From Gemmatimonadota bacterium (GTDB lineage: Bacteria; JAAXHH01), in assembly GCA_026705925.1 (NCBI GenBank), contig JAPOZT010000034.1:62001-126000 (forward strand): a stretch of DNA of 64,000 nucleotides, read 5' to 3'. This document shows positions 18,074 to 27,743 of this stretch, piece by piece; position 1 is the stretch's first letter; every line of letters begins with the position of its first letter. The notes below the pieces were generated by a model. The model was given only the letters and a program-made list of their open reading frames with translations. It made no database searches and was not told where the DNA came from. The position numbers and the translations under genes were made by a program.

Positions 18074-18697
18074 ATGTTAGTGCCGATGGTGATTGAACAG
18101 ACGGGCCGCGGGGAACGGGCCTACGACATCTACTCGCTGCTGCTGAAGAACCGCATCGTCTTCATCGGCATGCCGATCGACGACACCATTGCGAACCTGG
18201 TGATCGCCCAACTGCTCTATCTCCAGTACGAAGACGCCGAAAAAGACATCAAGCTGTACATCAACAGCCCCGGCGGCAGCATAACCGCGGGTCTCGCCAT
18301 CTACGACACCATGCAGTTCATCCAGCCCGACGTGGAGACCTACTGCCTGGGCATGGCCGCCAGCATGGGGGCTTTCCTCCTCACGGCGGGCGGGACCGGT
18401 AAACGCTACGCCCTGCCCTATTCGCGCATTCTGATCCACCAGCCTTCCATCCCCCACATGGCCGGCACGGCCAAGGACATCGAGATCCAGGCCGAGGAAA
18501 TGCTGCGCATGAAGCGTACCATGAACGAGATCATGGCCCACCATACCGGACAGTCGGTGGACAAGATCGAAGCGGATACGGACCGGGACTTCTGGATGTC
18601 GCCGGAACAGGCCGTGGAATACGGGCTGGTGGACCACGTGGTCGAAACCGCCGCTTCCAGGGCCATCGCCGAGTCGCTGAACGGCAAAACCGCCTAG
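18074..18697 (+). CDS. clpP: ATP-dependent Clp protease proteolytic subunit
   Basis: ClpP forms the tetradecameric barrel that degrades substrates unfolded by ClpX. The 207-residue protein carries the full serine protease triad: S97 in [10 protein letters not shown]122 in ILIHQPS and the aspartate near 172 in DRDFWMS. The handle region ([16 protein letters not shown]) is normal. AAGGAG lies upstream of the ATG. It sits between tig and clpX in one operon. Confidence 0.98.
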   Translation: MLVPMVIEQTGRGERAYDIYSLLLKNRIVFIGMPIDDTIANLVIAQLLYLQYEDAEKDIKLYINSPGGSITAGLAIYDTMQFIQPDVETYCLGMAASMGAFLLTAGGTGKRYALPYSRILIHQPSIPHMAGTAKDIEIQAEEMLRMKRTMNEIMAHHTGQSVDKIEADTDRDFWMSPEQAVEYGLVDHVVETAASRAIAESLNGKTA

Positions 18698-18723
18698 GAT
18701 CGGATTAGGATCAGGATCGGATC

Positions 18724-20061
18724 ATGAAGAAGCGATCGACACCGCGGGACCTGCGCTGCTCCTTCTGCAACCGGAACGCCGACGAGGTGGAACGCCTCAT
18801 CACGGGACCGAACGTGTACATCTGCAACGAGTGCATCCTGATGTGCAACGGGATCCTCGAGGAGGAGATGAGCCGCAGCACCCTGTCGACGGTCGAGCAT
18901 CTTCCGCTGCCCACGGAAATCAAGGAAGCGCTCGACGAGTACGTCATCGGCCAGGAACAGGCCAAGAAGGTGCTGTCCGTGGCCGTGTACAACCACTACA
19001 AGCGGATACAGCACGGCGCCGGCCAGACCGCCCAGGCCGGCCAGGCCACCCAGACCACCCAGACCACCCAGGCCACCCAGACCACCCAGGCCACCCAGAC
19101 CCCCCATGCCGGTCTTGACGACGTGGAGCTCGAGAAGAGCAACATCCTGCTGATCGGTCCCACCGGCACCGGTAAGACGCTCCTGGCCCAGACCCTGGCG
19201 AAGATGCTCCATGTGCCATTCTGCATCGCGGACGCCACGGTGCTCACGGAAGCCGGATACGTGGGCGAAGACGTGGAGAGCGTCCTGGTACGCCTGCTCC
19301 AGGCCGCCGATTACGACGTACCGAAGGCTGAAAGCGGCATCGTCTACATCGACGAGGTCGACAAGGTGGCGCGCAAGTCGGCCAACCCCTCCATCACCCG
19401 CGACGTGTCGGGAGAAGGGGTGCAGCAGTCCCTGCTCAAAATGCTGGAGGGCACCGTCGCCAACGTGCCCCCGAAGGGCGGCCGGAAACACCCCGAACAG
19501 AATTTCGTCCAGATCAACACGCGGAACATCCTCTTCATCTGCGGCGGTGCTTTCGACGACCTCGACCAGATCATCGAGCGGCGGACCGCCGAAGGGACCA
19601 TCGGATTCGGCGGCGTATCGAAGCACTCCGCGAGCCGCAATACGAGCGAACTCCTCGCCCGGGTCGAACCGGACGACCTGTTGCAGTACGGCCTCATCCC
19701 GGAGATCATCGGCCGGCTGCCGGTGATCGCCACACTGGGCGAACTCGACGCCGACGCCCTCATGGAAATCCTCCTCAAGCCCAAAAACGCCCTCGTAAAG
19801 CAATACCAGCGGCTGCTCGAAATGGAAGACGTCAAGCTGACCTTCACGGACGAGTCGCTCCAGGCGGTGGTGAACGAGGCGATGGACAAGAAGACCGGCG
19901 CGCGTTCGCTGCGGTCCATCCTCGAGGAAGTGATGCTGGACGTGATGTTCAACGCGCCGACACAGGAAGACCTGAGCGAAGTGATCGTCACCGGGGAGAC
20001 CGTCACGGAGAAATCGCCGCCCGTCTACGTTCAGGGCAAGGAAAGCAAGAAAAGCGCCTGA
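18724..20061 (+). CDS. clpX: ATP-dependent Clp protease unfoldase ClpX
   Basis: ClpX unfolds and threads proteins into ClpP. The 445-residue protein has the N-terminal zinc-binding dimer domain (CSFC and CNEC pairs) and one AAA+ module with Walker A GPTGTGKT (145-152), Walker B VYIDEVDK, and pore-loop residues in GYVGEDVE. The linker before the AAA+ module contains a Gln/Thr/Ala tract encoded by 9-bp repeats at 19042-19104, which lengthens the protein compared with the usual 410-425 residues. It lies 26 bases after clpP and 30 before lon. Confidence 0.97.
   Translation: MKKRSTPRDLRCSFCNRNADEVERLITGPNVYICNECILMCNGILEEEMSRSTLSTVEHLPLPTEIKEALDEYVIGQEQAKKVLSVAVYNHYKRIQHGAGQTAQAGQATQTTQTTQATQTTQATQTPHAGLDDVELEKSNILLIGPTGTGKTLLAQTLAKMLHVPFCIADATVLTEAGYVGEDVESVLVRLLQAADYDVPKAESGIVYIDEVDKVARKSANPSITRDVSGEGVQQSLLKMLEGTVANVPPKGGRKHPEQNFVQINTRNILFICGGAFDDLDQIIERRTAEGTIGFGGVSKHSASRNTSELLARVEPDDLLQYGLIPEIIGRLPVIATLGELDADALMEILLKPKNALVKQYQRLLEMEDVKLTFTDESLQAVVNEAMDKKTGARSLRSILEEVMLDVMFNAPTQEDLSEVIVTGETVTEKSPPVYVQGKESKKSA
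19042..19104. repeat. Seven 9-bp tandem units inside clpX
   Basis: Seven head-to-tail units of CAGRCCACC (the last is CAGACCCCC) encode alternating Gln-Ala-Thr and Gln-Thr-Thr in the ClpX linker. The reading frame is kept whatever the copy number, because the unit is 9 bp. The tract looks prone to slippage. Confidence 0.93.
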
Positions 20062-20091
20062 TCCCCCAACCCGCGGCATCAACGGTTTCCC

Positions 20092-22509
20092 ATGATTACC
20101 CTCAATCGCAACGAACCCATCACATTCGACGACAAGCTGCCGCTCATTCCTCTCCGTGAAGTGGTCGTGTTCCCCTACATGGAATATCCCCTCATCATTG
20201 CGCGGGATGCTTCCATCAAGGCCCTGGAGCACGGGGTCAACAACGACCGGCTGCTCTTCCTGACCGCCCAGCGGAACCCGGATATCGAGCAACCCGCGAA
20301 GGGGGACGTGCACCGGACCGGCATCGTGGCCCGCATCCTGCAGGTGGTGAAGCTGCCCAACGGCCTGATCCGCGTGCTCGTCGAGGGGATCGTCCGCGCG
20401 CGGATCGTCCGGTTCCTGTCCACGGAGCCCTACATGCGGGTGAAGATCACCCTGGTCGAGGAGGCCGGGGACACCGTGGCGGAGGTGCAGGCGAGACTGC
20501 GGACCGTCGTGGACCAGTTCACGGAGTACATCAAGCTGAACCAGCAGGCGCCCGACGAGATCCTGCTGTCCCTGCAGAACTTGGACGACGCCCAGCGCCT
20601 GGTGGATACGATGTCGGCCTTCATACAGCAAAGCCCCCAGGTGAAGCAACGGCTCATCGAGGCGCCGTCGATCATCGAGCAGCTCGACGAACTGGCGGCC
20701 CTCCTGGCCACGGAACTCGAGATCCTGGAGATCAAGAACCAGCTCGACGGGGAGGTCCGGGACCGCATCACCAAGTCGCAGCGGGAGTTCTTTCTCCAGG
20801 AACAGATGCGCGTGATCAAGCAGGAACTGGGCGAGCTGGAGGATCTGCCGGATAGCCCGGACGGCCTGGCCCAGCAGATCGCGGACGCGAAGATGCCCAA
20901 GGAGGCCCACGAAAAGGCCATGAACGAGCTGGACAAGCTCCAGCAGATGCACCCGACTTCACCCGAAGCGACGGTGATCCGGAACTACCTGGAGTGGCTC
21001 GTCGAGGTCCCGTGGCGAAAACGCACGCGGGACAGCCGGGACATCGGCCGGGTGGCGTCCGTGCTTGACGCCGATCACTATGGGCTGGAAAAACCCAAGG
21101 AACACATCCTCGAGTACCTGTCGGTCATCCAGTTGACGCGGCACCTGAAGGGACCGATCCTGTGCCTGGTCGGCCCGCCCGGCGTGGGCAAGACGTCCCT
21201 CGGCCGTTCGGTCGCGCGCGCCATGGGCCGCAAGTTCGTCCGCATGTCCCTCGGCGGCGTGCACGACGAGGCCGAGATCCGGGGGCATCGCCGGACCTAC
21301 ATCGGTGCCATGCCCGGGCGCATCATCCAGGCGATGCGCCGCGCGAAGACTGTCAATCCCGTCATCCTGCTCGACGAGGTGGACAAGCTCGGCCGGGACG
21401 TGCGCGGCGACCCCGCGTCGGCCCTGCTCGAGGTGCTGGATCCCGAACAGAACAATGCCTTCAACGACCACTACCTGGAGGTGGACTACGACCTGTCCCG
21501 GGTACTGTTCATCACGACGGCCAACACCACCGAGACCATCCCCCCGGCCCTGAACGACCGCATGGAGATCCTCGAGCTGCCCGGTTATCTCGAAACGCAG
21601 AAACTGGCCATCGCGAAAGAGTTCCTCGTGCCGAAGCAGATCACGGCCCACGGACTGAAGAAGGAACGGGTAACCTTCAGGAAGGACGCCCTGCTGTCCG
21701 TCATCCGGGAATACACCCGCGAGGCCGGCGTCCGGGGGCTGGAACGCCACATCGCCGCGGTCTGCCGCAAGCTGGCCCGCAAAGTGGTGGAAGGGAAGTC
21801 CGGCAAGCGGATGCAGGTTACGCGCAACCAGCTGTCAGGCTACCTCGGCGTTCCGCGCTACCTGGACTCCGAAGTGGTGAAACAGGACTCGGTGGGCATT
21901 GCCACGGGACTCGCGTGGACGCAGTCGGGCGGCGACATCCTCACCATCGAGGTCAGTGTCCTGAACCGCCGCGGCGCCGGGAGACTGACGCTGACCGGCC
22001 AGTTGGGGGAAGTGATGCAGGAGTCAGCCCACGCGGCGCTCACCTACGCCCGGTCCAGGGCGGCCTCGCTGGGACTCGAGCCGGATTTCTACAAGAACGT
22101 CGAGATCCACGTACACATGCCCGAAGGCGCGATCCCCAAGGACGGACCTTCCGCCGGCATCACGATCGCGACGGCGCTCAGTTCGGCGCTGACCGGCGTG
22201 CCGGTCCGGTGCGACATCGCCATGACGGGCGAGATTACGCTCCGGGGGAATGTCCTGCCTATCGGCGGACTGAACGAGAAACTGATCGCCGCGCTCCGGG
22301 CCGGCATCAAGAATGTGGCGATTCCGCTCCGCAACCGGAAGGACCTGGTGGACGTGCCGCCGGAGGTGAAGGACGGGATCGAGATCATCCCGGTATCGAC
22401 CATGGACGAAGTCCTCAAACGGACCATGGGCATGACGGTAGTGGAGTCCCACGTACCCGCCCTGCTCCCCGCCCAGTCCGTCGCCCAGCCGTCCATCAAA
22501 CCGGTCTAG
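20092..22509 (+). CDS. lon: ATP-dependent protease Lon
   Basis: Lon degrades misfolded and regulatory proteins in the cytoplasm. The 805-residue protein has the N-terminal substrate domain ([17 protein letters not shown] at the start), a coiled region, the AAA+ domain with Walker A GPPGVGKT (361-368) and Walker [10 protein letters not shown], and the C-terminal protease. The Ser/Lys dyad is S687 in DGPSAGIT and K730 in [11 protein letters not shown]. The length is normal. It is the last gene of tig-clpP-clpX-lon; its stop is only three bases from the stop of the opposing tsaE, and no terminator is visible between them. Confidence 0.98.
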   Translation: MITLNRNEPITFDDKLPLIPLREVVVFPYMEYPLIIARDASIKALEHGVNNDRLLFLTAQRNPDIEQPAKGDVHRTGIVARILQVVKLPNGLIRVLVEGIVRARIVRFLSTEPYMRVKITLVEEAGDTVAEVQARLRTVVDQFTEYIKLNQQAPDEILLSLQNLDDAQRLVDTMSAFIQQSPQVKQRLIEAPSIIEQLDELAALLATELEILEIKNQLDGEVRDRITKSQREFFLQEQMRVIKQELGELEDLPDSPDGLAQQIADAKMPKEAHEKAMNELDKLQQMHPTSPEATVIRNYLEWLVEVPWRKRTRDSRDIGRVASVLDADHYGLEKPKEHILEYLSVIQLTRHLKGPILCLVGPPGVGKTSLGRSVARAMGRKFVRMSLGGVHDEAEIRGHRRTYIGAMPGRIIQAMRRAKTVNPVILLDEVDKLGRDVRGDPASALLEVLDPEQNNAFNDHYLEVDYDLSRVLFITTANTTETIPPALNDRMEILELPGYLETQKLAIAKEFLVPKQITAHGLKKERVTFRKDALLSVIREYTREAGVRGLERHIAAVCRKLARKVVEGKSGKRMQVTRNQLSGYLGVPRYLDSEVVKQDSVGIATGLAWTQSGGDILTIEVSVLNRRGAGRLTLTGQLGEVMQESAHAALTYARSRAASLGLEPDFYKNVEIHVHMPEGAIPKDGPSAGITIATALSSALTGVPVRCDIAMTGEITLRGNVLPIGGLNEKLIAALRAGIKNVAIPLRNRKDLVDVPPEVKDGIEIIPVSTMDEVLKRTMGMTVVESHVPALLPAQSVAQPSIKPV

Positions 22510-22512
22510 TGG

Positions 22513-23040
22513 TCATCGCGCAGCTGCCTCCAAATCGGCCACCAACTTGCCGTCGCCCGCGATCTCCAGCGTTCTCCGCGTGCCCGCTCCGATTTCGATA
22601 TTTACCGTTACCGCGTCGGACGGCATGATCTCCGGGAACTTGTCTCCCCATTCGACCAGGCAGACGCAGGCGTCCAGATATTCGTCGAAGCCGAGGTTCA
22701 GCACCGACGCCGGGTCGTCCAGGCGGTAGAGATCGAAGTGGGCCACGGGGACCCGTCCAGGTTGACCAGGCTGACCAGGCTGGCCAAGCAGGCCGTAGTA
22801 TTCGTTCACGAGGGTGAAGGTGGGACTCGTGACCGGTTCCGCGATGCCGAGGCCTGCGCAGATCCCCTGGATGAAGCAGGTCTTCCCCGCGCCCAGGTCG
22901 CCGGACACCCGCACCGTGTCTCCCGGCGCCAGCCACGCCGCCAGCCGTCTCCCGACCCGCGCGGTCTGTCCGGGGCCGTCCGTGTCGAAACTGCGTCGTT
23001 CGGGCCGGGCCCGCGCGCCCGAATGTTTCGTAGCGTTCAC
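22513..23040 (-). CDS. tsaE: tRNA threonylcarbamoyladenosine biosynthesis ATPase TsaE
   Basis: TsaE is the small ATPase of the TsaB-TsaD-TsaE complex that makes t6A37 in tRNA. The protein has Walker A GDLGAGKTCF, the switch-like SPTFTLVNEY and the conserved HFDLYRL and EWGDKF. The start is GTG at 23040, whose last bases overlap the serS stop codon (GTGA), so translation is probably coupled. A Gly-Gln-Pro tract (about residues 90-100) encoded by three 9-bp repeats at 22757-22783 interrupts the usual loop before HFDLYRL. Upstream in-frame codons overlap serS and are ignored. Confidence 0.93.
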   Translation of the reverse strand: MNATKHSGARARPERRSFDTDGPGQTARVGRRLAAWLAPGDTVRVSGDLGAGKTCFIQGICAGLGIAEPVTSPTFTLVNEYYGLLGQPGQPGQPGRVPVAHFDLYRLDDPASVLNLGFDEYLDACVCLVEWGDKFPEIMPSDAVTVNIEIGAGTRRTLEIAGDGKLVADLEAAAR

Positions 23041-24305
23041 CCGATTTCCTTCAGTCCGCCCATGTAGGGGATCAGCACCTCCGGGACACGGATGCTGCCG
23101 CGACCGGTCTGGTAGTGCTCGAGCACCGCGATCAGGGTCCGCGCCATGCCCATGCCCGACCCGTTCAGGGTATGCACGAACTGGCTTTTCCCGTCCTTGT
23201 TCCGGTACCGGATCCCACTTCTCCGCGCCTGGAAATCCTCGAAATTGCTGCAGGATGAGACCTCCAGCCACCGGTCTATCCCGGGCGCCCAGGCCTCCAG
23301 GTCATAGCACTTGGCCGCCGCGAAACTCAGGTCGCCCGTGCTCAGCGAAACCACGCGGTAGGGGATATTAAGCAACTGCAGCACTTCCTCCGCGTCGTTC
23401 ACCAGCGTCTCCAGTTCATCGTAGGAGGTCTCGGGACGGACGAACTTGACCATCTCCACCTTGTCGAACTGGTGCACCCGGATCAGGCCCCGGGTCTCCC
23501 GCCCGTAGGAACCGGCCTCGCGGCGAAAGCAGGGGCTGTAGGCCGTGTAGTAGATCGGCAGGTCGTCCTCGGAAAGGATCTCGTCGCGGTGCATGTTGGT
23601 GACGGGAACTTCCGCCGTGGGGATGAGGAACAGGTCGTCCAGGTCGGTCCGGTACATGTCCTCTTCCATCTTCGGCAGCTGGCCCGTGCCGAACATGCTC
23701 TGGCGGTTCACGATGTAAGGCGGGATGACTTCCGTGTACCCGTGCTTCTGGATGTGCAGGTCGAGCATGAACTGGATCATTGCGCGCTGCAGCCGTGCGC
23801 CCTCGCCCTTGAAGAGGACGAAGTGGCTGCCCGATATCTTGCCCGCCCTTTGAAAGTCGATGATGTCGAGGTCTTCTCCCAGGTCCCAGTGGGCCTTGCG
23901 CTCGAATTCCACCTCGGGCGTGGACCCCCAGCGGCGCACCTCCACGTTGGCGCTTTCGTCGGCGCCGACCGGCACCGAGGGATGGGGTATGTTGGGCAGG
24001 CGCTCGAGCACGGACTGCAGGCTGTCCTGGAGGCCGGCAAGGTCGGTGTCGATCCCCTTGATGCGCGCGGACACCTCCCGCATCTCCTCGATCCGGGCGG
24101 AAGCGTCTTCGCCGTCGCGTTTCATCCGGGCGATTTCGTCGGACACGGTATTCCGACGCTGCTTGAGCGACTCGCTCGCCTGCAACAGTTCCCGCCGCCG
24201 GGCATCCAGGTCGAGGAACCCGTCGACGTCGACCCGCTCGTTCTTGTTCGCCGCCGCCTGTTTCACCACGTCGGGGTTGTTCCTGACGAACCGCTGGTCT
24301 AACAT
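23037..24305 (-). CDS. serS: Seryl-tRNA synthetase
   Basis: SerRS charges tRNA-Ser. The 422-residue protein starts MLDQRFVRNNPDVVKQ, the usual opening, with GGAGGG just before the ATG at 24305. A long N-terminal coiled-coil arm (about 25-105) binds the tRNA. The class II core shows motif 2 (FRREAGSYGRETRGLIRVHQ) and motif 3 (GSGMGMARTLIAVLEHYQ). All key residues are present. It overlaps tsaE by four bases and has a candidate promoter at 24411-24440. Confidence 0.97.
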   Translation of the reverse strand: MLDQRFVRNNPDVVKQAAANKNERVDVDGFLDLDARRRELLQASESLKQRRNTVSDEIARMKRDGEDASARIEEMREVSARIKGIDTDLAGLQDSLQSVLERLPNIPHPSVPVGADESANVEVRRWGSTPEVEFERKAHWDLGEDLDIIDFQRAGKISGSHFVLFKGEGARLQRAMIQFMLDLHIQKHGYTEVIPPYIVNRQSMFGTGQLPKMEEDMYRTDLDDLFLIPTAEVPVTNMHRDEILSEDDLPIYYTAYSPCFRREAGSYGRETRGLIRVHQFDKVEMVKFVRPETSYDELETLVNDAEEVLQLLNIPYRVVSLSTGDLSFAAAKCYDLEAWAPGIDRWLEVSSCSNFEDFQARRSGIRYRNKDGKSQFVHTLNGSGMGMARTLIAVLEHYQTGRGSIRVPEVLIPYMGGLKEIG

Positions 24306-24410
24306 GATCCCTCCGCTACCGGGCGCCTGTTGGAAAGGCCACTGCCCAAGCGCCTGTCGGGTGGGCCGCTGCCCGGGTGTTGATTGTTGTCTTCCGCGAT
24401 AAATCACGGT

Positions 24411-24440
24411 AAAATAGGAAGAGGCCTCCGCGCCCGGCAA
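24411..24440 (-). promoter_or_regulatory. Candidate promoter for serS-tsaE
   Basis: On the minus strand TTGCCG (24435-24440) and TATTTT (24411-24416) are 18 bases apart. The predicted leader is about 100 bases, ending at the serS ATG. Confidence 0.5.
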
Positions 24441-24506
24441 GCAGAAACGAAGCGCCGGCGTCGATCCGCGCCCGTCAGATCACCACGGACGCGGCGGTCG
24501 CGCCGG

Positions 24507-24546
24507 CCGGGCCGTGAACGCGCCCGCCGGGCCGTGGACGCGCCCG
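24507..24546. repeat. Two 20-bp tandem copies between serS and the TIGR02757 gene
   Basis: CCGGGCCGTGAACGCGCCCG is followed directly by a copy with one A-to-G change. It lies just beyond the stop of the 24556-25365 gene and is non-coding. Confidence 0.88.
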
Positions 24547-24555
24547 CCGCCTGGT

Positions 24556-25365
24556 TCAACGGTTCCTGTACTCCAGCATGCCCCAGTGGCAAAGGGCGAA
24601 GTCGTATTTGACCGGGTCTTCCGGGTCAAACCTGCTCAACGCCCGCGTGACCTCCTCGGCCATCTTCCAGTTCGCCTGCTTCCGGGACGTCAGGCCCAGC
24701 CGCCTGGATATCCGCGCCACGTGGGTGTCGATCGGCATCACCAGGCGGGCGGGAAGTATACGCGGCCAGAGGCCCAGGTCCGGGGCTTCCTGCCGGACCA
24801 TCCACCGGATATAGAGGTTCATCCGCTTGCAGGCGCTTCCCGATATCGGGGACGGCAACAGGTAGCGGATCCCCGTTTTCCCCCTTTGCCGCTCCCCGGG
24901 ATGGACCTCTCGCGCGTATCCGAGCATCGTATTAGTGAAATGGGCGAGCGCGGGACCCGTGTGGGTATCCGACGGGCTGTGGCCCTCGGCGAAGAGCGCG
25001 CCGAGGGAGCCGTACCGCCGCAGGGCCTTCCCCATGACCGCGGCCAGCGTGGACAGGTCCCGTCCCCGCGTCCACCGGTATACGAATCCGTCGAATCGTC
25101 CGCCGTCCCGCCCGGGGTCGAAACCCGTGACGAAGTCCCAGGGCGCGTCTCCCATCCTCCGCAACGCCTCGCCGGCCGCGGCCGTGATCGTTTCCGCCCG
25201 GCCATAAGCCAGCGAAGCCGCGACCAGACCGGCGATCTCCTGGTCCTCCGGACGTTCGAAGCGTCTTACCACTTCGAGCGGATCGGGCGAGATCATGGAA
25301 GGATCGAAGGAACGGTACAGGGCCTCCAGCCGGTTTCCGATGGCGGTCCAGTCGACACGCGGCAT
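24556..25365 (-). CDS. TIGR02757 (DUF2400) family protein
   Basis: The 269-residue protein fits the uncharacterised TIGR02757/DUF2400 family. Recognisable parts are DQEIAGLVAASLAYGRAE near the N-terminus, KRMNLYIRWMVR in the middle and PIDTHVARISRRLGL towards the C-terminus. The last segment resembles the region around the catalytic aspartate of HhH-GPD base-excision glycosylases such as endonuclease III, and I infer a distant relation, but no helix-hairpin-helix lysine or iron-sulfur cysteines are seen. Its activity is unknown. It is divergent from holA. Confidence 0.85.
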   Translation of the reverse strand: MPRVDWTAIGNRLEALYRSFDPSMISPDPLEVVRRFERPEDQEIAGLVAASLAYGRAETITAAAGEALRRMGDAPWDFVTGFDPGRDGGRFDGFVYRWTRGRDLSTLAAVMGKALRRYGSLGALFAEGHSPSDTHTGPALAHFTNTMLGYAREVHPGERQRGKTGIRYLLPSPISGSACKRMNLYIRWMVRQEAPDLGLWPRILPARLVMPIDTHVARISRRLGLTSRKQANWKMAEEVTRALSRFDPEDPVKYDFALCHWGMLEYRNR

Positions 25366-25431
25366 GGCGTAACGTCCGTTTGCGGGCCACGTTTTAAAGC
25401 GCGAGTCCGGTTAAGGGATGGCGTATGCGGC

Positions 25432-25462
25432 TTGACTTGAATATACTTGACCTGAATATATT
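25432..25462 (+). promoter_or_regulatory. Candidate promoter for holA-rsgA
   Basis: TTGACT (25432-25437) and TATATT (25457-25462) are separated by 19 bases, slightly long. The stretch is a sharp AT-rich spot with an internal direct repeat (TTGACTTGAATATA / TTGACCTGAATATA). The holA ATG is about 80 bases downstream. Confidence 0.5.
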
Positions 25463-25550
25463 CGTATGTCGCGATTCCCGTAACCCGATTTGTGCCGGTT
25501 CCGCGCCAATCCCAAAGAGGACGGCCGCGGTCCGGCGGCGAGGCGCCCCC

Positions 25551-26561
25551 ATGAACCCCGAGCAGTTGATTCAGCAAATAGACCGAGGCCGGATCGAAGC
25601 GGTATACTTCTTCTCCGGCGACGAGGCGTACCGGAAGGAAGAAGCCATGGATACGCTGGTCGCCCGCGTCGTCGAGCCGGGGACGGAGGCGTTCTGCGTG
25701 GACGTGCTTCGAGGCGACGAAAGCGACGCCGCGTCGATATTGACCGCCGCCTCCCTCGTGCCCATGATGACCGACCGCCGGTTGGTCGTCGTCCGGGATT
25801 TCCACAAGCTGCCGCAGAAGGACAGGGAAGCCGTGGTGGACTACGCGGAGCGGCCCGTGCCGAGTACGGTCCTGGTGCTCGAGGCGCCCCGGGTGAACCT
25901 GAAGACCAGGCTGTATGAACGGCTGGCCGCGTCGGCGGTCTCGGTAGTGTTCTACCCCCTGTTTCCGGAAAAGGTCCCTTCCTGGCTTCAGCAGCAGGCG
26001 AAGCGTTACGGAAAGCGGCTGACCCCGGAAGCCGCGCACCAGTTGCAGGCCATCGTGGGGACGGACCTGGGGGAACTGGCCGGAGAGGTGGAGAAACTGG
26101 CCGTGTTCGTCGGCGGCCGGGATACGATAGCGGCCGGCGACGTGGAGAGTACGCTCGGTCCCGTCCGCGGGGGAACCGTATTCGACATCGCCGAAGCCGT
26201 CGGCGAAAAGGACCTGGTCCGGGCGTTGGTGGCCTACGAGCGTGCGATAGACGGCGGTGACGCGCCCCAGGCCATCGTGGCGCTCTTCGTCCGCCACCTG
26301 GTGATCCTCTGGAAGATCAGGTTCCTGAAAAGGGACCGCCGAACGGACGACGACATCAAGAAGAAGCTGCAGCTGGGATGGGGGTTCAACCGGTTCTACA
26401 ACCGCTATGCCGCGCAGTCCAGGCTGCTGGCGGGACGGGATCTGCTCAGCGGGTTCGAGGCGCTCTACGAAGCCGATACGGCCCTGAAGTCCAGCGCGCT
26501 GCCGCCCGAACACGTCATGCGGCGGCTGTTGTATACGTTGTGCACCGGGCACGCGGCATAG
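25551..26561 (+). CDS. holA: DNA polymerase III delta subunit
   Basis: HolA opens the beta sliding clamp as part of the clamp loader. The 336-residue protein starts MNPEQLIQQIDRGRIEAVYFFSGDEAYRKEE (given in part here); YFFSGDE is the degenerate P-loop region of HolA. Later segments typical of the family are AASLVPMMTDRRLVVVRD, LGELAGEVEKLA and a C-terminal helical collar domain. ATG at 25551 matches the family start; an upstream in-frame extension would begin inside the promoter. The sequence diverges from E. coli HolA, as is normal outside Proteobacteria. Confidence 0.9.
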   Translation: MNPEQLIQQIDRGRIEAVYFFSGDEAYRKEEAMDTLVARVVEPGTEAFCVDVLRGDESDAASILTAASLVPMMTDRRLVVVRDFHKLPQKDREAVVDYAERPVPSTVLVLEAPRVNLKTRLYERLAASAVSVVFYPLFPEKVPSWLQQQAKRYGKRLTPEAAHQLQAIVGTDLGELAGEVEKLAVFVGGRDTIAAGDVESTLGPVRGGTVFDIAEAVGEKDLVRALVAYERAIDGGDAPQAIVALFVRHLVILWKIRFLKRDRRTDDDIKKKLQLGWGFNRFYNRYAAQSRLLAGRDLLSGFEALYEADTALKSSALPPEHVMRRLLYTLCTGHAA

Positions 26562-26684
26562 CGGCGAAGCGGCAAAGACACGGAGGGCCGTACGAATGAG
26601 CAGACCGGGCAGACTTGGTGGGCCAGGCAGGCTGGCAGACCAGGAATCGACACGGAGGGCAGGCCAGGCGCCACGAGCGCCGCG

Positions 26685-27662
26685 ATGGTGAAATCGACCG
26701 AAGGCATCGTAATCAGGGAACACCGGGGCGTGTTCGACGTGGAGACTCGGCACGGGACCTTCGCCTGCGCGCTGCGCAGCAGGATGAAGAAGGCACTGAT
26801 CTATCCGGAACGGGACAATCAGCATCACTCTGTCGAGCAGGTCGGACGTATCGACGCCGTGAATCCCGTGGCCATCGGCGACCGCGTGCGCGTCGTGGAG
26901 GACCAGGGTGAGACCGGCGCCATTGAGGAAGTGCTTCCGCGCCGGTCCAAACTCTCCCGTCTCGCACCCGGCAAGCGGCGCGTCGAACAGATCATGATCG
27001 CCAATGCCGATCATCTCGTCGCCGTCTTCTCGGTGCGGGATCCGCGTCCGAACCTGCAGTTGCTGGACCGCCTGCTCGTGGCCGCGGAGGCCGGCAACCT
27101 CGCCCCGGTCATCTGCCTGAACAAGATCGATCTGTCGAAGGACGGGGATCCGGACATCGCGGCGATCTACGAACGGTGCGGTTTCCGCGTCATACCGGCC
27201 AGCGCCGTGACGCGGGAGGGGGTCGACCTGCTGAAGGCCACGCTGCGGAACCGGGTATCCGTGATCGCGGGCCCGTCCGGCGCTGGGAAGACCTCGTTGC
27301 TGAACGCCATGCAGCCCGGCCTCGGACTGCGGGTCCGCGAGGTAAACCGGACGACGGGCCGCGGACGGCACACCACAACCTATCTCGCCGCGCACCGCCT
27401 CGATGCGGGGGGCCTGGTGATCGACTCACCGGGGATCCGGGAATTCAGCCTGTGGGACGTCTCGCCGCGCGAGCTACCGGAGTTGTTCCCCGACATGCGC
27501 GGCCACCTGTCGGGCTGCAGGTTCCACGACTGCACGCACGTCCACGAACCGGACTGTACCCTGCGAGCCGCCCTGGCGGCGGGCGCAGTGTCCCGGGAAC
27601 GGTACGAAAGCTACGTGGCGTTGCGTAAAGAACTGGACGAGGGGCGACCTGGCGGGCGGTAG
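26685..27662 (+). CDS. rsgA: Ribosome small-subunit-dependent GTPase RsgA
   Basis: RsgA helps the late maturation of the 30S subunit. The 325-residue protein has an N-terminal OB-fold and a circularly permuted GTPase domain, shown by the order of motifs: NKID (G4) first, then GPSGAGKTS (G1) and DSPG (G3). The C-terminal zinc site is C-R-F-H-D-C-T-H-V-H with a final cysteine five residues on. It follows holA after 123 bases that contain imperfect GCAGRCC-type repeats. Its end faces the opposing gene at 27744. Confidence 0.96.
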   Translation: MVKSTEGIVIREHRGVFDVETRHGTFACALRSRMKKALIYPERDNQHHSVEQVGRIDAVNPVAIGDRVRVVEDQGETGAIEEVLPRRSKLSRLAPGKRRVEQIMIANADHLVAVFSVRDPRPNLQLLDRLLVAAEAGNLAPVICLNKIDLSKDGDPDIAAIYERCGFRVIPASAVTREGVDLLKATLRNRVSVIAGPSGAGKTSLLNAMQPGLGLRVREVNRTTGRGRHTTTYLAAHRLDAGGLVIDSPGIREFSLWDVSPRELPELFPDMRGHLSGCRFHDCTHVHEPDCTLRAALAAGAVSRERYESYVALRKELDEGRPGGR

Positions 27663-27743
27663 GCGTGGCGGCGCGGTACAGCAACAGGCGACCGGACGAC
27701 CTGACCGCGCCGTTCAGCGGCGGGCGTCGGTCCGTTCGGGTAA

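Noticed and set aside
19042..19104. Regular short repeats as a possible CRISPR array
   Set aside because: Units are 9 bp, directly tandem, without spacers, and code in frame inside clpX.
18694..20952. 752-codon open frame on the minus strand
   Set aside because: Antisense to clpX and lon; its composition is Gly/Leu/His-rich without domain patterns.
23041..23271. N-terminal extension of TsaE upstream of GTG 23040
   Set aside because: It lies entirely within serS and has no TsaE-like sequence; the GTGA overlap start explains the gene.
25293..27395. 700-codon open frame on the minus strand
   Set aside because: Antisense shadow of holA and rsgA, both well identified.
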